64,000 nt of DNA from Paraburkholderia kururiensis (lineage in GTDB: Bacteria > Pseudomonadota > Gammaproteobacteria > Burkholderiales > Burkholderiaceae): NCBI RefSeq assembly GCF_034424375.1, contig NZ_CP139965.1:1674001-1738000 (forward strand), in the 5' to 3' direction. Under the pieces are notes generated by a model. The model was not told the origin of the DNA. It worked only from the letters and a program-made list of their open reading frames with translations, and ran no database searches. Each line of letters starts with the position of its first letter. The first letter of the stretch is position 1. This document shows positions 42,737 through 52,402 of the stretch, in pieces. The position numbers and the translations under genes are program-made.

Positions 42737-42977
42737 GAAGAAAGGCCTCTTGGATGGGTTTCGTGGATGCTTGATGTGGCCATGCGAACGTGTCGTGCGG
42801 CGTGCGTCAGCCAGCCGGAACGCCTGGCCGGGCACGGCCGTTGCGGCCGGCCGCATGCGCGGCGGCGCGCGCCGCCCTGTCACGGGCGGCATTGTAATCA
42901 GGATTGCGTGCGGCGTGCGGGATATGTTGGCAACGCGCGCAACACGGCCGTGAGTGCCGCCTTGAACGCGGGCCCGC

Positions 42978-43754
42978 TCAGCCTTGCGGCGGCCTCGGGC
43001 CCCAGCGGTCCAGCACGTGCTGCAGCACGTCGATGGGCAGGGGAAATACGATGGTCGAATTCTTGTCCGCGGCGATGGTGGTGAGCGTCTGCAGATAGCG
43101 CAGCTGCATGGCCTGCGGTTGCTGCGCGAGCATCTGTGCGGCTTGCAGCAGCTTTTCGGAAGCCTGCAATTCGCCTTCGGCATGAATCACCTTGGCGCGG
43201 CGTTCGCGCTCCGCCTCCGCCTGGCGTGCGATGGCGCGGATCATCGTTTCGTTGATGTCCACGTGCTTGATCTCGACGTTGGATACTTTGATGCCCCACG
43301 CGTCCGTTTGCGCGTCGAGCACCTTCTGGATGTCCGCGTTCAACTGCTCGCGTTCCGCCAGCAGTTCGTCCAGTTCGTGCTTGCCGAGCACGGCGCGCAG
43401 AATGGTCTGCGAAAGCTGACTGGTCGCCTCGAAGTAGCGCGCCACCTGAATCACGGCGCGTTCGGGGTCCACCACGCGAAAGTAGACCACCGCGTTGACC
43501 TTCACGGACACGTTGTCGCGCGTAATGACGTCCTGCGGCGGCACGTCGAACACGACGGTGCGCAGGTCGATCTTCACGACCTGCTGCACGACGGGGACGA
43601 TCAGCACGAGCCCCGGTCCCTTCACTTTCCAGAAGCGCCCGAGCAGGAATACGACGCCGCGTTCGTACTCGCGGAAGATGCGTATCGACGAAGCAACGAG
43701 CAGGATCAGCAGCACGATCAGGATGCTGCCGAAGCCGAAGGTGAATCCCATCAT
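42978..43754 (-). CDS. Slipin, SPFH/stomatin-domain protein
   Basis: 258 aa. One N-terminal membrane segment (GSILIVLLILLVASSIRI) then an SPFH domain: REYERGVVFLLGRF, VPPQDVITRDNVSVKVNAVV, SQTILRAVLGKHELDELL, AEAERERRAKVIHAEGE. Scaffold of membrane microdomains. The start ATG overlaps the nfeD stop (ATGA), preceded by AAGGAG. Slipin and NfeD are a standard partner pair. Confidence 0.9.
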   Translation of the reverse strand: MMGFTFGFGSILIVLLILLVASSIRIFREYERGVVFLLGRFWKVKGPGLVLIVPVVQQVVKIDLRTVVFDVPPQDVITRDNVSVKVNAVVYFRVVDPERAVIQVARYFEATSQLSQTILRAVLGKHELDELLAEREQLNADIQKVLDAQTDAWGIKVSNVEIKHVDINETMIRAIARQAEAERERRAKVIHAEGELQASEKLLQAAQMLAQQPQAMQLRYLQTLTTIAADKNSTIVFPLPIDVLQHVLDRWGPRPPQG

Positions 43755-45469
43755 GAACGTTCTCCTTGTTGTAGAGGCGATGCATGGGGTGCCGATGTCG
43801 GTGCCTGCGCGTGCGCGCTGGCTTGCATGGACCCGACACCCGTGTTCCTGCCCGGTGACGGCGATGGTCCCGCCGTGTGCGACGCTTCGCGCGCAGGCTC
43901 CACCGTGAGCATGAGTCCCTGGCGGCCCGTCACGCGCACTTCGCTTCCCGCGGCAAGCGGTTCGGTGCAGCGCACGCGCCAGCGCTCGCCATGAATGCGC
44001 GCCCAGCCTTCGGCCGCCGCTCCCGTCCCGTCCATGTCCTTCGTTGCGAGGCCCTCGTCCAGCACCACGCCGACGCTGCCGATCAATGCTTCCGAACCCG
44101 TCACCACGGGCCGTCGCCGCGCCTTGAGCGCGACGCTCGATACCGTGAAGACGAAGAGCACGCTGAACGCGGTGAGCGCGGCGATCATGGGCAACGGAAT
44201 GCCGAAGCCGGGCGCCTCGGTGTCCATCAACATCAGCGCGCCGATGACGAAGGCCACGATGCCGCCGAAGCCGAGCGTGCCGAACGTCGGCAGAAAGGCT
44301 TCGGCAATCAGGAACGCGAGCCCCAGAAAAATGAGCCCGAGGCCCACGTAGTTGATGGGCAGCAGTTGCAACGCGAAGAGCCCCACCAGCAGGCTGATGG
44401 CCCCGGCCACGCCCGGCAGCACGAAGCCGGGGTTCGCGAACTCGAAGAAGAGCCCGTACATGCCGATCATGAGCAGGATGAGGGCGACGTTCGGGTCCGT
44501 GATGACGGAGAGGAAACGGCTGCGCCAGTCGGGCGCGAGCGTAAGCAGAGGCGCGTTTGCCGTGGCCAGCGTGACCTCGCCCGTGGCCGTGGGCACGCGA
44601 CGGCCGTTCAGTACGCGTAGCAGCTCGGGCACGTCGCGCGCGGTGACGTCGACTACTTTTTGCGCGAGCGCCTCGTTCGCGGAAAGGCTCACCGCTTCGC
44701 GTACTGCGCGCTCGGCCCAGTCGGCGTTGCGCCCACGCAGCTGGGCGAGCCCGCGGATGTAGGCGGCTGCGTCGTGAACCTGCTTGCGTGTTTCGGTTGC
44801 GCGTTCGTCGGTGGCGAGCGGCTGTTTCGCGTCGCTCGGAGGCTGGCGCTGCGGCTCGGTGACGCCCATGCCGATCTGGATGGGTGTGGCCGCGCCCAGG
44901 TTGGTGCCGGGCGCCATGGCCGCAATGTGGCTCGCGTAGACGATGTAGGTGCCCGCGCTCGCCGCGCGTGCGCCGCCGGGCGCGATGAAGGTGGCAACGG
45001 GCACGGGCGAGGCGAGGATCGCCTTGATGATCTGCCGCATCGATGTGTCGAGGCCGCCCGGCGTGTCGAGCTGAATGACGGCGAGCTGGGCGTGGTCGTG
45101 CGCGGCGCGGGCGAGCCCGCGCACGATGAAGTCCGCACTGGCCGGGCCGATGGCGCCGGCCACGGGAATCACGACGACAGGCGCGGGTGCTGTGGCCGCA
45201 GCGACGTTCGTATCGATGGCCGCATTCGCAGGGGCACCGATCAACAATGGCGCCGTGAGTGAAAACCCGTAGAGGAGCCGGGCGAGCCGCGGCGTGCGGC
45301 GCGACGACGCAATGCGCGCGAGCCGCGCGAAGGGCGCAGCCAGCACACATAGCGCGAACCCAACGCAGCGTGACAGATGCTCGACACGCAGGAAACACCG
45401 GAAAGCGGCCCCGCGCGCTTCATGCGCGAGGCGCGGCGAACGGCGCGAAGAGACGGGCAGCGTGCGCAT
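43751..45469 (-). CDS. NfeD-family membrane serine protease
   Basis: 572 aa, the long (ClpP-type) NfeD form. A long N-terminal segment (about 80 residues, probably with a later true start) leads into a membrane anchor near LLYGFSLTAPLLIGAP. The protease domain has VIQLDTPGGLDTSMRQII, and ARAASAGTYIVYA with the likely nucleophile Ser and a downstream Lys. Then four to five membrane segments (LILLMIGMYGLFFEFANPGF) and a C-terminal OB-fold NfeD domain. Such proteases cleave the C-terminus of the partner slipin. Confidence 0.87.
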   Translation of the reverse strand: MRTLPVSSRRSPRLAHEARGAAFRCFLRVEHLSRCVGFALCVLAAPFARLARIASSRRTPRLARLLYGFSLTAPLLIGAPANAAIDTNVAAATAPAPVVVIPVAGAIGPASADFIVRGLARAAHDHAQLAVIQLDTPGGLDTSMRQIIKAILASPVPVATFIAPGGARAASAGTYIVYASHIAAMAPGTNLGAATPIQIGMGVTEPQRQPPSDAKQPLATDERATETRKQVHDAAAYIRGLAQLRGRNADWAERAVREAVSLSANEALAQKVVDVTARDVPELLRVLNGRRVPTATGEVTLATANAPLLTLAPDWRSRFLSVITDPNVALILLMIGMYGLFFEFANPGFVLPGVAGAISLLVGLFALQLLPINYVGLGLIFLGLAFLIAEAFLPTFGTLGFGGIVAFVIGALMLMDTEAPGFGIPLPMIAALTAFSVLFVFTVSSVALKARRRPVVTGSEALIGSVGVVLDEGLATKDMDGTGAAAEGWARIHGERWRVRCTEPLAAGSEVRVTGRQGLMLTVEPAREASHTAGPSPSPGRNTGVGSMQASAHAQAPTSAPHASPLQQGERS

Positions 45470-45530
45470 CGCTGGCGGCCGGCACGCGTTTTTGGCGGCG
45501 CCGGCCGGAAAAGGGATGACGTTCTAAAGC

Positions 45531-46532
45531 TTAGTCCGATTCGGCGCGTTGCGTGCGTGCCAGCCGGTAATCCGTGGGCCGCATGCCGGTCCATTTGCGA
45601 AACGCGCGGTGAAAGGCGCTCGGTTCCGCGAAGCCCACGGCGGCGGCAATGTCCGCGATCGTGCGCGACGTGTCCTGCAGTTCGCCGATGGCGATGTCGC
45701 GGCGCAGGTCGTCCTTGATGGACTGATAGGTATGGCCTTCCTGCTTGAGGCGCCGGCGCAGCGTGGCTTCGGCCACGTTGAGGCGCTCGGCCATGGACCC
45801 GGCGTCGGGCCACGCGGACATGGGCAACGCGCGCAGCGTCTTGCGCACGCGCGCGGCAAACGACCCCGGATTGCGATACTTCACGACGAAGCTGCCCGGC
45901 GCGTCGCGCAGAAACGTCTTGACCGAGCGCGCCGTCTGGATCACGGGCAATTCGAGAAACGCAGGCGAAAGGTCGACGTACGACGCCTCCTGGCAGAACG
46001 CCATGTCGTCGCAGAACATCAGGCGGTACTCGTGCTCGGCGGGCGGCGCCGCGCAGCGAAAGCGCGCGCACAGAAGCGGAATGCGCCGGCCCACGAGCCA
46101 GCAGACGAGCCCATAGACCATGATGAACCACGTGGCATACGCGAACATCTTCGGCTCCGCGGTGCCGGGCCGGTGCGCGAAAACGAGACGCACGCGGGCC
46201 GCGTCGGGCTCCACGCGCACCGCGAGGTCGTCGAGCACGAGCCGCATGAAGTTCACCGCGCGCTGCAACGCCTGCTTGCCCGTGCTCGCCGTGAGCGCCG
46301 CGTGCGTCATCGCGATGAAGCTGCCGTAACGCATGGGATGCGCGTCCTGGCCGAAGAACTCGTCGTCGAGCGCACGCGCAATGCCCACCCACAGCGCGCC
46401 GTACTGCGCCGACGACACGCGGCTCTTCGGCGACGCCAGCATCTGCGGGGCGATCCCGGCGGCCGCGACGAGCGGCAGCACGTCGAGTCCGCGTGCGCGC
46501 GCGAGCGCCAGCGTTTCCTCCACGAGGCTCAT
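45531..46532 (-). CDS. AraC family regulator of the valine catabolic operon
   Basis: 333 aa from MSLVEETLALARARG at 46532; a start at 46562 is possible. The N-terminal arabinose-binding-like domain of the OruR/ArgR-type AraC group (GIAPQMLASPKSRVSSAQYGAL core MLASPKSRVS) is followed by a C-terminal AraC helix-turn-helix pair: GSMAERLNVAEATLRRRLKQ and IADIAAAVGFAEPSAFHRAF. Divergent from the isobutyryl-CoA dehydrogenase gene, as MmsR is in Pseudomonas; likely activator of this pathway. Confidence 0.85.
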   Translation of the reverse strand: MSLVEETLALARARGLDVLPLVAAAGIAPQMLASPKSRVSSAQYGALWVGIARALDDEFFGQDAHPMRYGSFIAMTHAALTASTGKQALQRAVNFMRLVLDDLAVRVEPDAARVRLVFAHRPGTAEPKMFAYATWFIMVYGLVCWLVGRRIPLLCARFRCAAPPAEHEYRLMFCDDMAFCQEASYVDLSPAFLELPVIQTARSVKTFLRDAPGSFVVKYRNPGSFAARVRKTLRALPMSAWPDAGSMAERLNVAEATLRRRLKQEGHTYQSIKDDLRRDIAIGELQDTSRTIADIAAAVGFAEPSAFHRAFRKWTGMRPTDYRLARTQRAESD

Positions 46533-46856
46533 CGAGATCGTGCCTTTTTCGTTTTTCTTCATCGTCTTCGGGTCAAGGTCTGCATGGGCGCGCCGGGCGC
46601 CCGCGGCATGGCAAATCCGCTCACGCCGATTGATCGAAGCGGGCATCGAAGCGGCGCACGCGCGTGCCTACACTCCTTCCCAACCGGAACCACATCAAGC
46701 GGCGCCACGGCGCGAACACGGCGGCCCGCGCGAGGGCGAGACAGTTTAAAGCGCCGGCACAGCGCGCGCCATGTTCGCGCATGCGCGGCATTCAGCGTGG
46801 CATCCGGCGTGGCATCAAGCACGCCGCACCGGCATCGAACAGACAGGAGCCAGCCG
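46533..46856. other. Divergent control region of the valine operon
   Basis: About 320 bp between the AraC gene and the acyl-CoA dehydrogenase gene. No gene supported. Expected to hold both promoters and the AraC binding site; no clear repeat pair was recognised. Confidence 0.4.
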
Positions 46857-47990
46857 ATGGACGATTTCTATACCGACGAGCAACGCATGATCCGCGACGC
46901 CGCGCGCGAATTCGCTGCCGAACGTCTCGCGCCTCACGCGGCGCAATGGGATCGCGACGGCGCGTTGCCCGACGAGGTGGTCGAGCAGATGGGCGAACTG
47001 GGCCTGCTCGGCATGATGGTGCCTGCGGAATGGGGCGGCTCGTACACCGACTACGTGGCGTATGCGCTCGCGCTCGAAGAGATCGCCGCCGGCTGCGCCG
47101 CGTGCGCCACGATGATGAGCGTGCACAACTCGGTGGGCTGCGGGCCCATCCTGAATTTCGGCACGCCGGCGCAGAAAGACCGCTACCTGCACGATCTGGC
47201 CACGGGACGCACCATCGGCGCGTTTTGCCTGACCGAGCCGCAGGCGGGTTCCGAAGCCAACAACCTGCGCACGCGCGCCGTGTTGCGCGACGGCCAGTGG
47301 GTGCTCAACGGCAGCAAGCAGTTCGTCACGAACGGTGCGCGCGCGAGCGTGGCCATCGTGTTCGCGGTGACGGACCCGGACCTCGGCAAGCGCGGCATCT
47401 CGGCCTTCATCGTGCCCACCCGCACGCCGGGGTTCAACGTGGGCCGCCCGGAGCACAAGCTGGGCATTCGCGCATCGGACACGTGTCCCGTTTCGCTCGA
47501 CGATTGTGCGGTGCCGCAGGCGAACCTGCTGGGCGAGCGTGGCGAGGGGCTCAAGATCGCGCTCGCGAATCTGGAGGGCGGGCGTATCGGCATCGCGGCG
47601 CAGGCCGTGGGCATTGCACGCGCCGCATTCGACGCGGCCCGTGCCTACGCGAGCGAGCGCATCCAGTTCGGCAAGGCGTTGCGCGAGCATCAGACCATCG
47701 CCAACATGCTCGCGGACATGGCCACGCGCCTCAACGCCGCGCGGTTGCTCGTGCATCACGCGGCACGCTTGCGCACGGCCGGCAAACCGTGTCTTTCGGA
47801 GGCGTCGCAGGCGAAACTCTATGCGTCCGAACTGGCCGAAGAGGTGTGTTCGAAGGCGCTGCAGATTCACGGCGGTTACGGTTATCTCGCCGACTATCCG
47901 GTGGAGCGTCACTATCGCGACGCGCGCATCACGCAGATCTACGAAGGCACGAGTGAGGTGCAGCGAATGGTGATCGCGCGCCACGTATAG
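46857..47990 (+). CDS. Acyl-CoA dehydrogenase, probable isobutyryl-CoA dehydrogenase
   Basis: 377 aa flavoprotein; ATG at 46857 after CAGGAGCC. Family motifs: GAFCLTEPQAGSEANNL, GSKQFVTNGARAS, SERIQFGKALREHQTI, and ITQIYEGTSEVQRMVIARHV with the catalytic Glu. Oxidises isobutyryl-CoA to methacrylyl-CoA, inferred from the mmsA/mmsB neighbours. First gene of the valine operon. Confidence 0.88.
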   Translation: MDDFYTDEQRMIRDAAREFAAERLAPHAAQWDRDGALPDEVVEQMGELGLLGMMVPAEWGGSYTDYVAYALALEEIAAGCAACATMMSVHNSVGCGPILNFGTPAQKDRYLHDLATGRTIGAFCLTEPQAGSEANNLRTRAVLRDGQWVLNGSKQFVTNGARASVAIVFAVTDPDLGKRGISAFIVPTRTPGFNVGRPEHKLGIRASDTCPVSLDDCAVPQANLLGERGEGLKIALANLEGGRIGIAAQAVGIARAAFDAARAYASERIQFGKALREHQTIANMLADMATRLNAARLLVHHAARLRTAGKPCLSEASQAKLYASELAEEVCSKALQIHGGYGYLADYPVERHYRDARITQIYEGTSEVQRMVIARHV

Positions 47991-48104
47991 AAGAAAGAGC
48001 CTTGAAAAAAGGCCTCAAAATAGACCTTAGCCACCCTAAACGACCCCACGCGGGCGCACAATAAGCGGCACAGAGCGCACATTCGCGCCGATCAGGAGAC
48101 GACG

Positions 48105-49814
48105 ATGAACGACGGAGCTGCAGCGAAGCAGTTTATCGAGGCGCGCGATCTGCTGTTGCGCCATCGCACCGATTACGACCGCGCGTATCGCGAGTTCGCA
48201 TGGCCGGCGATGGACGCATTCAACTGGGCGCTCGACTACTTCGACGTCGTCGCGCGCGGCAATCACCAGCCGGCGTTGTGGATCGTCGACGACCCGCACA
48301 GCGAGGGCCTCAAGCTCTCGTATGCGCAGATGTCGGAGCGCTCTTCGCGCATGGCGAACTATCTGCGCGGCGTGGGTGTGGGGCGCGGCGACCGTCTGCT
48401 GCTGATGCTGCCCAATCGCGTGGAGCTGTGGGACGTGATGCTCGCAGCCATGAAGCTGGGCGCCGTGGTGCTGCCCGCCACCACGCAGCTTTCGTCCGAC
48501 GACGTGCGCGACCGCGTGCAGCTGGGCGGCGCGCAATACGTGGTCGTGGACGGCGCGGAGCTTGCCAAGTTCGATTCGATCGACGCGAGCGTGAAGCGCA
48601 TTGCCGTGGGTGCGCGGCGCGAAGGCTGGCTCGATCTGGCCGATGCCGGGGAGGCCTCGCCGCATTTCGTGCCAGACGGCCCCACGCGCGCGACCGACCC
48701 GCTGCTGCTCTATTTCACGTCGGGCACCACGTCCAAGCCGAAGCTTGTCGAACACACGCATCAGAGCTACCCCGTGGGGCATCTTTCCACGATGTACTGG
48801 ATCGGCCTCATGCCGGGCGACGTGCACTGGAACATCAGTTCGCCGGGCTGGGCCAAGCATGCGTGGAGCTGCTTTTTTGCGCCGTGGAATGCGCAGGCGT
48901 GCGTGTTCGTCTACAACTACGCGCGCTTCGTGCCGCGCGAAACGCTCGAGGTGCTCGTGCGTTTCAACGTGACGACGCTCTGCGCGCCGCCAACCGTGTG
49001 GCGCATGCTCGTGCAGGAGCCGCTCGCGTCGTACGACGTGAAGCTGCGCGAGATCGTGGGCGCGGGCGAGCCGCTCAATCCCGAGATCATCGAGCGCGTG
49101 CGCCGCGCCTGGAACATCACGATCCGCGACGGTTATGGGCAAACCGAAACCACCTGCCAGATCGGCAATTCGCCGGGGCAGCCCGTGGTGCCGGGGTCCA
49201 TGGGCCGTCCGCTGCCGGGCTATAAGGTGGAACTCGTCGATGCCGACGATCAGCCCGTGAGCGAAGGCGAAATCGCGCTGCCCGCATTGCCGTTTGCGCA
49301 GCGTCCGCTCGGTCTCATGACGGGCTACGCAAACAACGCGAACGCGACGGACCACGCGATGCGCAACGGCTACTACCACACGTCCGACGTGGCACTGCGC
49401 CGCGACGATGGCTACTACGTCTACGTGGGCCGCGCCGACGACGTGTTCAAGTCGTCGGATTACCGGTTGAGCCCGTTCGAACTCGAAAGCGTGCTGATCG
49501 AGCACGAGGCGATTGCCGAGGCGGCTGTGGTGCCGAGCGTTGACCCGTTGCGCCTTTCCGTGCCCAAGGCGTTCGTCACTGTGCGCCAGGGCTTCGAGGC
49601 GGGGCCCGAACTGGCGCGCAGCGTATTTCGCTTCTCGCGCGAAAAACTCGCACCGTACAAGCGGATTCGTCGCCTGCAGTTCAGCGATCTGCCGAAGACC
49701 ATCTCCGGCAAGATCCGCCGCGTGGAGCTGCGGCGCCGCGAGCAGGAGCGACCCGCCGAACCAGAACGCCTGCCCGGCGAGTACTGGGAAGAAGACTTTC
49801 CCGATCTGCGTTGA
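48105..49814 (+). CDS. Acyl-CoA synthetase, AMP-forming
   Basis: 569 aa adenylating enzyme. Core motifs: LLYFTSGTTSKPKLVEHTH (P-loop), DGYGQTETTCQIGN, YYHTSDVALRRDDGYYVYVGR, and the catalytic lysine in LPKTISGKIRRVEL. Length and N-terminus (FNWALDYFDVVARGN) match the medium-chain/acetyl-CoA-synthetase-like group. Within a valine operon it may activate isobutyrate or another short branched acid to the CoA ester; that is inference. ATG preceded by AGGAGACG. Confidence 0.85.
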   Translation: MNDGAAAKQFIEARDLLLRHRTDYDRAYREFAWPAMDAFNWALDYFDVVARGNHQPALWIVDDPHSEGLKLSYAQMSERSSRMANYLRGVGVGRGDRLLLMLPNRVELWDVMLAAMKLGAVVLPATTQLSSDDVRDRVQLGGAQYVVVDGAELAKFDSIDASVKRIAVGARREGWLDLADAGEASPHFVPDGPTRATDPLLLYFTSGTTSKPKLVEHTHQSYPVGHLSTMYWIGLMPGDVHWNISSPGWAKHAWSCFFAPWNAQACVFVYNYARFVPRETLEVLVRFNVTTLCAPPTVWRMLVQEPLASYDVKLREIVGAGEPLNPEIIERVRRAWNITIRDGYGQTETTCQIGNSPGQPVVPGSMGRPLPGYKVELVDADDQPVSEGEIALPALPFAQRPLGLMTGYANNANATDHAMRNGYYHTSDVALRRDDGYYVYVGRADDVFKSSDYRLSPFELESVLIEHEAIAEAAVVPSVDPLRLSVPKAFVTVRQGFEAGPELARSVFRFSREKLAPYKRIRRLQFSDLPKTISGKIRRVELRRREQERPAEPERLPGEYWEEDFPDLR

Positions 49815-49938
49815 TGCTTGACGAAGCGGCGCACGGCCGTGCTCGCGCGGCTTCGTCACGACTTCACATCGTTTCATCTTCAGGCGCCGCCGCATGCGAG
49901 TCGATGCGCGGCGACCACTCTCGCACAGGAGACACCGC

Positions 49939-51486
49939 ATGAGCGCCGTTCCTTCCGCATCTTCCGCTTCGCTTGCTTCGTCATCCGATGCACCGCCCGC
50001 CGTCAAACTGCTAATCGGCGGCGAGTTCGTCGACTCGAAAACCACCGAATGGCGCGACGTGGTGAATCCGGCCACGCAGGATGTGCTGGCACGCGTGCCG
50101 TTCGCGACGACGGACGAAGTGGACGCCGCCATTCGCGCCGCGCACGCCGCGTTTGCCACATGGAAAAACACGCCGGTGGGTGCGCGCATGCGCATCATGC
50201 TCAAGTACCAGGCGCTGATTCGCGAGCACATGCCGCGCATCGCGAAGACGCTGACGGCGGAGCAGGGCAAGACGCTGCCCGATGCCGAAGGCGACATCTT
50301 CCGCGGGCTCGAAGTGGTGGAGCACGCGTGCTCGGTCGGCACGCTGCAACAGGGCGAGTTCCTCGAAAACGTGGCGGGCACGGTGGACACCTACACGCTG
50401 CGCCAGCCGCTCGGCGTGTGCGCGGGCATTACGCCGTTCAACTTCCCGGCGATGATTCCGCTCTGGATGTTCCCGATGGCGCTCGTCTGCGGCAACACGT
50501 TCGTGTTGAAGCCCTCGGAACAGGACCCGCTCTCCACCATGCAACTCGTCGAGCTCGCGCTCGAAGCGGGCGTGCCGCCGGGCGTGCTCAATGTCGTGCA
50601 CGGCGGCAAGGAAGTGGTCGATGCGCTCTGCACGCACGAACTCGTGAAGGCGATTTCGTTCGTCGGCTCCACGGCGGTGGGCACGCACGTCTATCGCCTC
50701 GGCAGCGAACACGGCAAGCGCGTGCAGTCCATGATGGGCGCGAAGAATCACGCCGTGGTGCTGCCCGATGCGAATCGCGAGCAGTCGATCAACGCGCTCG
50801 TGGGCGCTGCGTTCGGCGCGGCGGGTCAGCGCTGCATGGCGACCTCGGTGGCCGTGCTCGTAGGCGCGGCGAAAGACTGGCTGCCCGATCTCGTGGAAAA
50901 GGCCAGGGCGTTGAAGGTGAACGCGGGCCACGAACCGGGCACGGACGTTGGGCCTGTTGTGTCGCGTGCGGCGAAGGCGCGTGTTCTGGGCCTGATCGAA
51001 TCGGGCGTGAAGCAGGGCGCAGCGCTTGTGCTCGATGGGCGCGGCGTGCGCGTGAAGGGCTACGAAGACGGCAACTTCATCGGCCCAACGGTCTTCTCAA
51101 ACGTCACGACGAGCATGGACATCTACCGCAACGAGATCTTCGGCCCGGTGTTGCTCGTCATGACGGTACCCACGCTCGACGAGGCCATCGCGTTGGTGAA
51201 CAGCAATCCGTTCGGCAACGGCGTGGGCCTCTTCACGCAGAGTGGGGCGGCGGCGCGCAAATTTCAGAGCGAAATCGACGTGGGGCAGGTGGGCATCAAC
51301 ATTCCCATTCCGGTGCCCGTGCCGTTCTTCAGCTTCACAGGTTCGCGCGGCTCGAAGCTGGGCGACCTCGGCCCTTACGGCAAGCAGGTGGTGCAGTTCT
51401 ACACGCAGACCAAGACCGTGACCGCGCGCTGGTTCGACGACGCCACCACGAGCGACGGCGTGAACACCACCATCAGCCTGCGCTGA
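49939..51486 (+). CDS. mmsA: CoA-acylating methylmalonate-semialdehyde dehydrogenase
   Basis: 515 aa; ATG at 49939 after AGGAGACACC. Aldehyde dehydrogenase fold of the MmsA type: GITPFNFPAMIPLWMFPMA, KAISFVGSTAVGTHVYR, GAKNHAVVLPDAN, and GAAGQRCMATSVAV with the catalytic Cys. Converts methylmalonate semialdehyde, from 3-hydroxyisobutyrate, to propionyl-CoA. An Ala/Ser-rich N-terminal extension of about 20 residues is present. 22 bp before mmsB. Confidence 0.93.
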   Translation: MSAVPSASSASLASSSDAPPAVKLLIGGEFVDSKTTEWRDVVNPATQDVLARVPFATTDEVDAAIRAAHAAFATWKNTPVGARMRIMLKYQALIREHMPRIAKTLTAEQGKTLPDAEGDIFRGLEVVEHACSVGTLQQGEFLENVAGTVDTYTLRQPLGVCAGITPFNFPAMIPLWMFPMALVCGNTFVLKPSEQDPLSTMQLVELALEAGVPPGVLNVVHGGKEVVDALCTHELVKAISFVGSTAVGTHVYRLGSEHGKRVQSMMGAKNHAVVLPDANREQSINALVGAAFGAAGQRCMATSVAVLVGAAKDWLPDLVEKARALKVNAGHEPGTDVGPVVSRAAKARVLGLIESGVKQGAALVLDGRGVRVKGYEDGNFIGPTVFSNVTTSMDIYRNEIFGPVLLVMTVPTLDEAIALVNSNPFGNGVGLFTQSGAAARKFQSEIDVGQVGINIPIPVPVPFFSFTGSRGSKLGDLGPYGKQVVQFYTQTKTVTARWFDDATTSDGVNTTISLR

Positions 51487-51508
51487 ACCGCAAACAGGAG
51501 AAAAGGCC

Positions 51509-52402
51509 ATGAAAACAGGCTTTATCGGGCTCGGCAACATGGGCGCGCCCATGGCGCGCAATCTGCTGAAAGCGGGGCACGCGCTCAACGTGTTCGACCT
51601 CAACGCGCAGGCGGTGCAGTCGCTCGTGGATGCGGGCGCGAAGGCGGCGGCGTCGCCGAAGCTCGCAGCTACGGATGTGGAATGCGTGATCACGATGCTG
51701 CCCGCCGCCGCACATGTGCGCGAAGTGCTCGCGGGAAAGGACGGCGTTCTGGCCGGCATTGCGAAGGGCGTGACGATCATCGATTCGAGCACGATCGATC
51801 CGCAAAGCGCGAAGGCGTTCGCGGCGCTCGCCGCGGAGCACGGCAACCCGTTCGTGGATGCGCCGGTCTCGGGCGGCACAGGCGGCGCCGCTGCGGGCAC
51901 GCTGACCTTCATGGTGGGCGGCAGCGCCGCCGCGTTCGAAGCCGTGCGTCCCGTCTTGTCGGCGATGGGCAAGAACCTCGTGCATTGCGGCGACACGGGC
52001 ACGGGGCAGGTCGCGAAGATCTGCAACAACCTGCTGCTCGGCATCACCATGGCGGGCGTGGCGGAGGCCATGTCGCTAGGCGCGGCGCTCGGCATCGATA
52101 CCGGGGTGCTCGCGGGCATCATCAATACGTCGACGGGGCGCTGCTGGAGTTCGGACACGTACAACCCGTTTCCCGGCGTGATTGAAACCGCGCCCGCGTC
52201 GCGCGGCTACACGGGCGGCTTTGGCACGGACCTCATGCTCAAGGACCTGGGCCTCGCCACGGACGCCGCGCGTTCGGCGCATCAACCGGTGTATCTGGGG
52301 GCGCTCGCACAGCAGCTTTATCAGACGATGAGCAGCCGCGGCGAAGGGCGGCTCGACTTCTCGTCCATCATCAAGCTGTATCGCACCGGCGAGGACGCGT
52401 GA
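51509..52402 (+). CDS. mmsB: 3-hydroxyisobutyrate dehydrogenase
   Basis: 297 aa. NAD-binding start TGFIGLGNMGAPMARNLLKAG, substrate signature DAPVSGGTGGAAAGTL, catalytic lysine in GQVAKICNNLLLGI, and SSDTYNPFPGVIE at the C-terminal domain, all typical of MmsB. Oxidises 3-hydroxyisobutyrate to methylmalonate semialdehyde. Its stop overlaps the next start. Confidence 0.93.
   Translation: MKTGFIGLGNMGAPMARNLLKAGHALNVFDLNAQAVQSLVDAGAKAAASPKLAATDVECVITMLPAAAHVREVLAGKDGVLAGIAKGVTIIDSSTIDPQSAKAFAALAAEHGNPFVDAPVSGGTGGAAAGTLTFMVGGSAAAFEAVRPVLSAMGKNLVHCGDTGTGQVAKICNNLLLGITMAGVAEAMSLGAALGIDTGVLAGIINTSTGRCWSSDTYNPFPGVIETAPASRGYTGGFGTDLMLKDLGLATDAARSAHQPVYLGALAQQLYQTMSSRGEGRLDFSSIIKLYRTGEDA

Noticed and set aside
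42737..42977. Purine riboswitch before the NCS2 permease
   Set aside because: No conserved purine-aptamer core could be recognised in this 240-bp region.
48003..48018. GCCTT/AAGGC inverted repeat after the acyl-CoA dehydrogenase gene as terminator
   Set aside because: Short stem with an A-rich loop and no T run in the direction of transcription.
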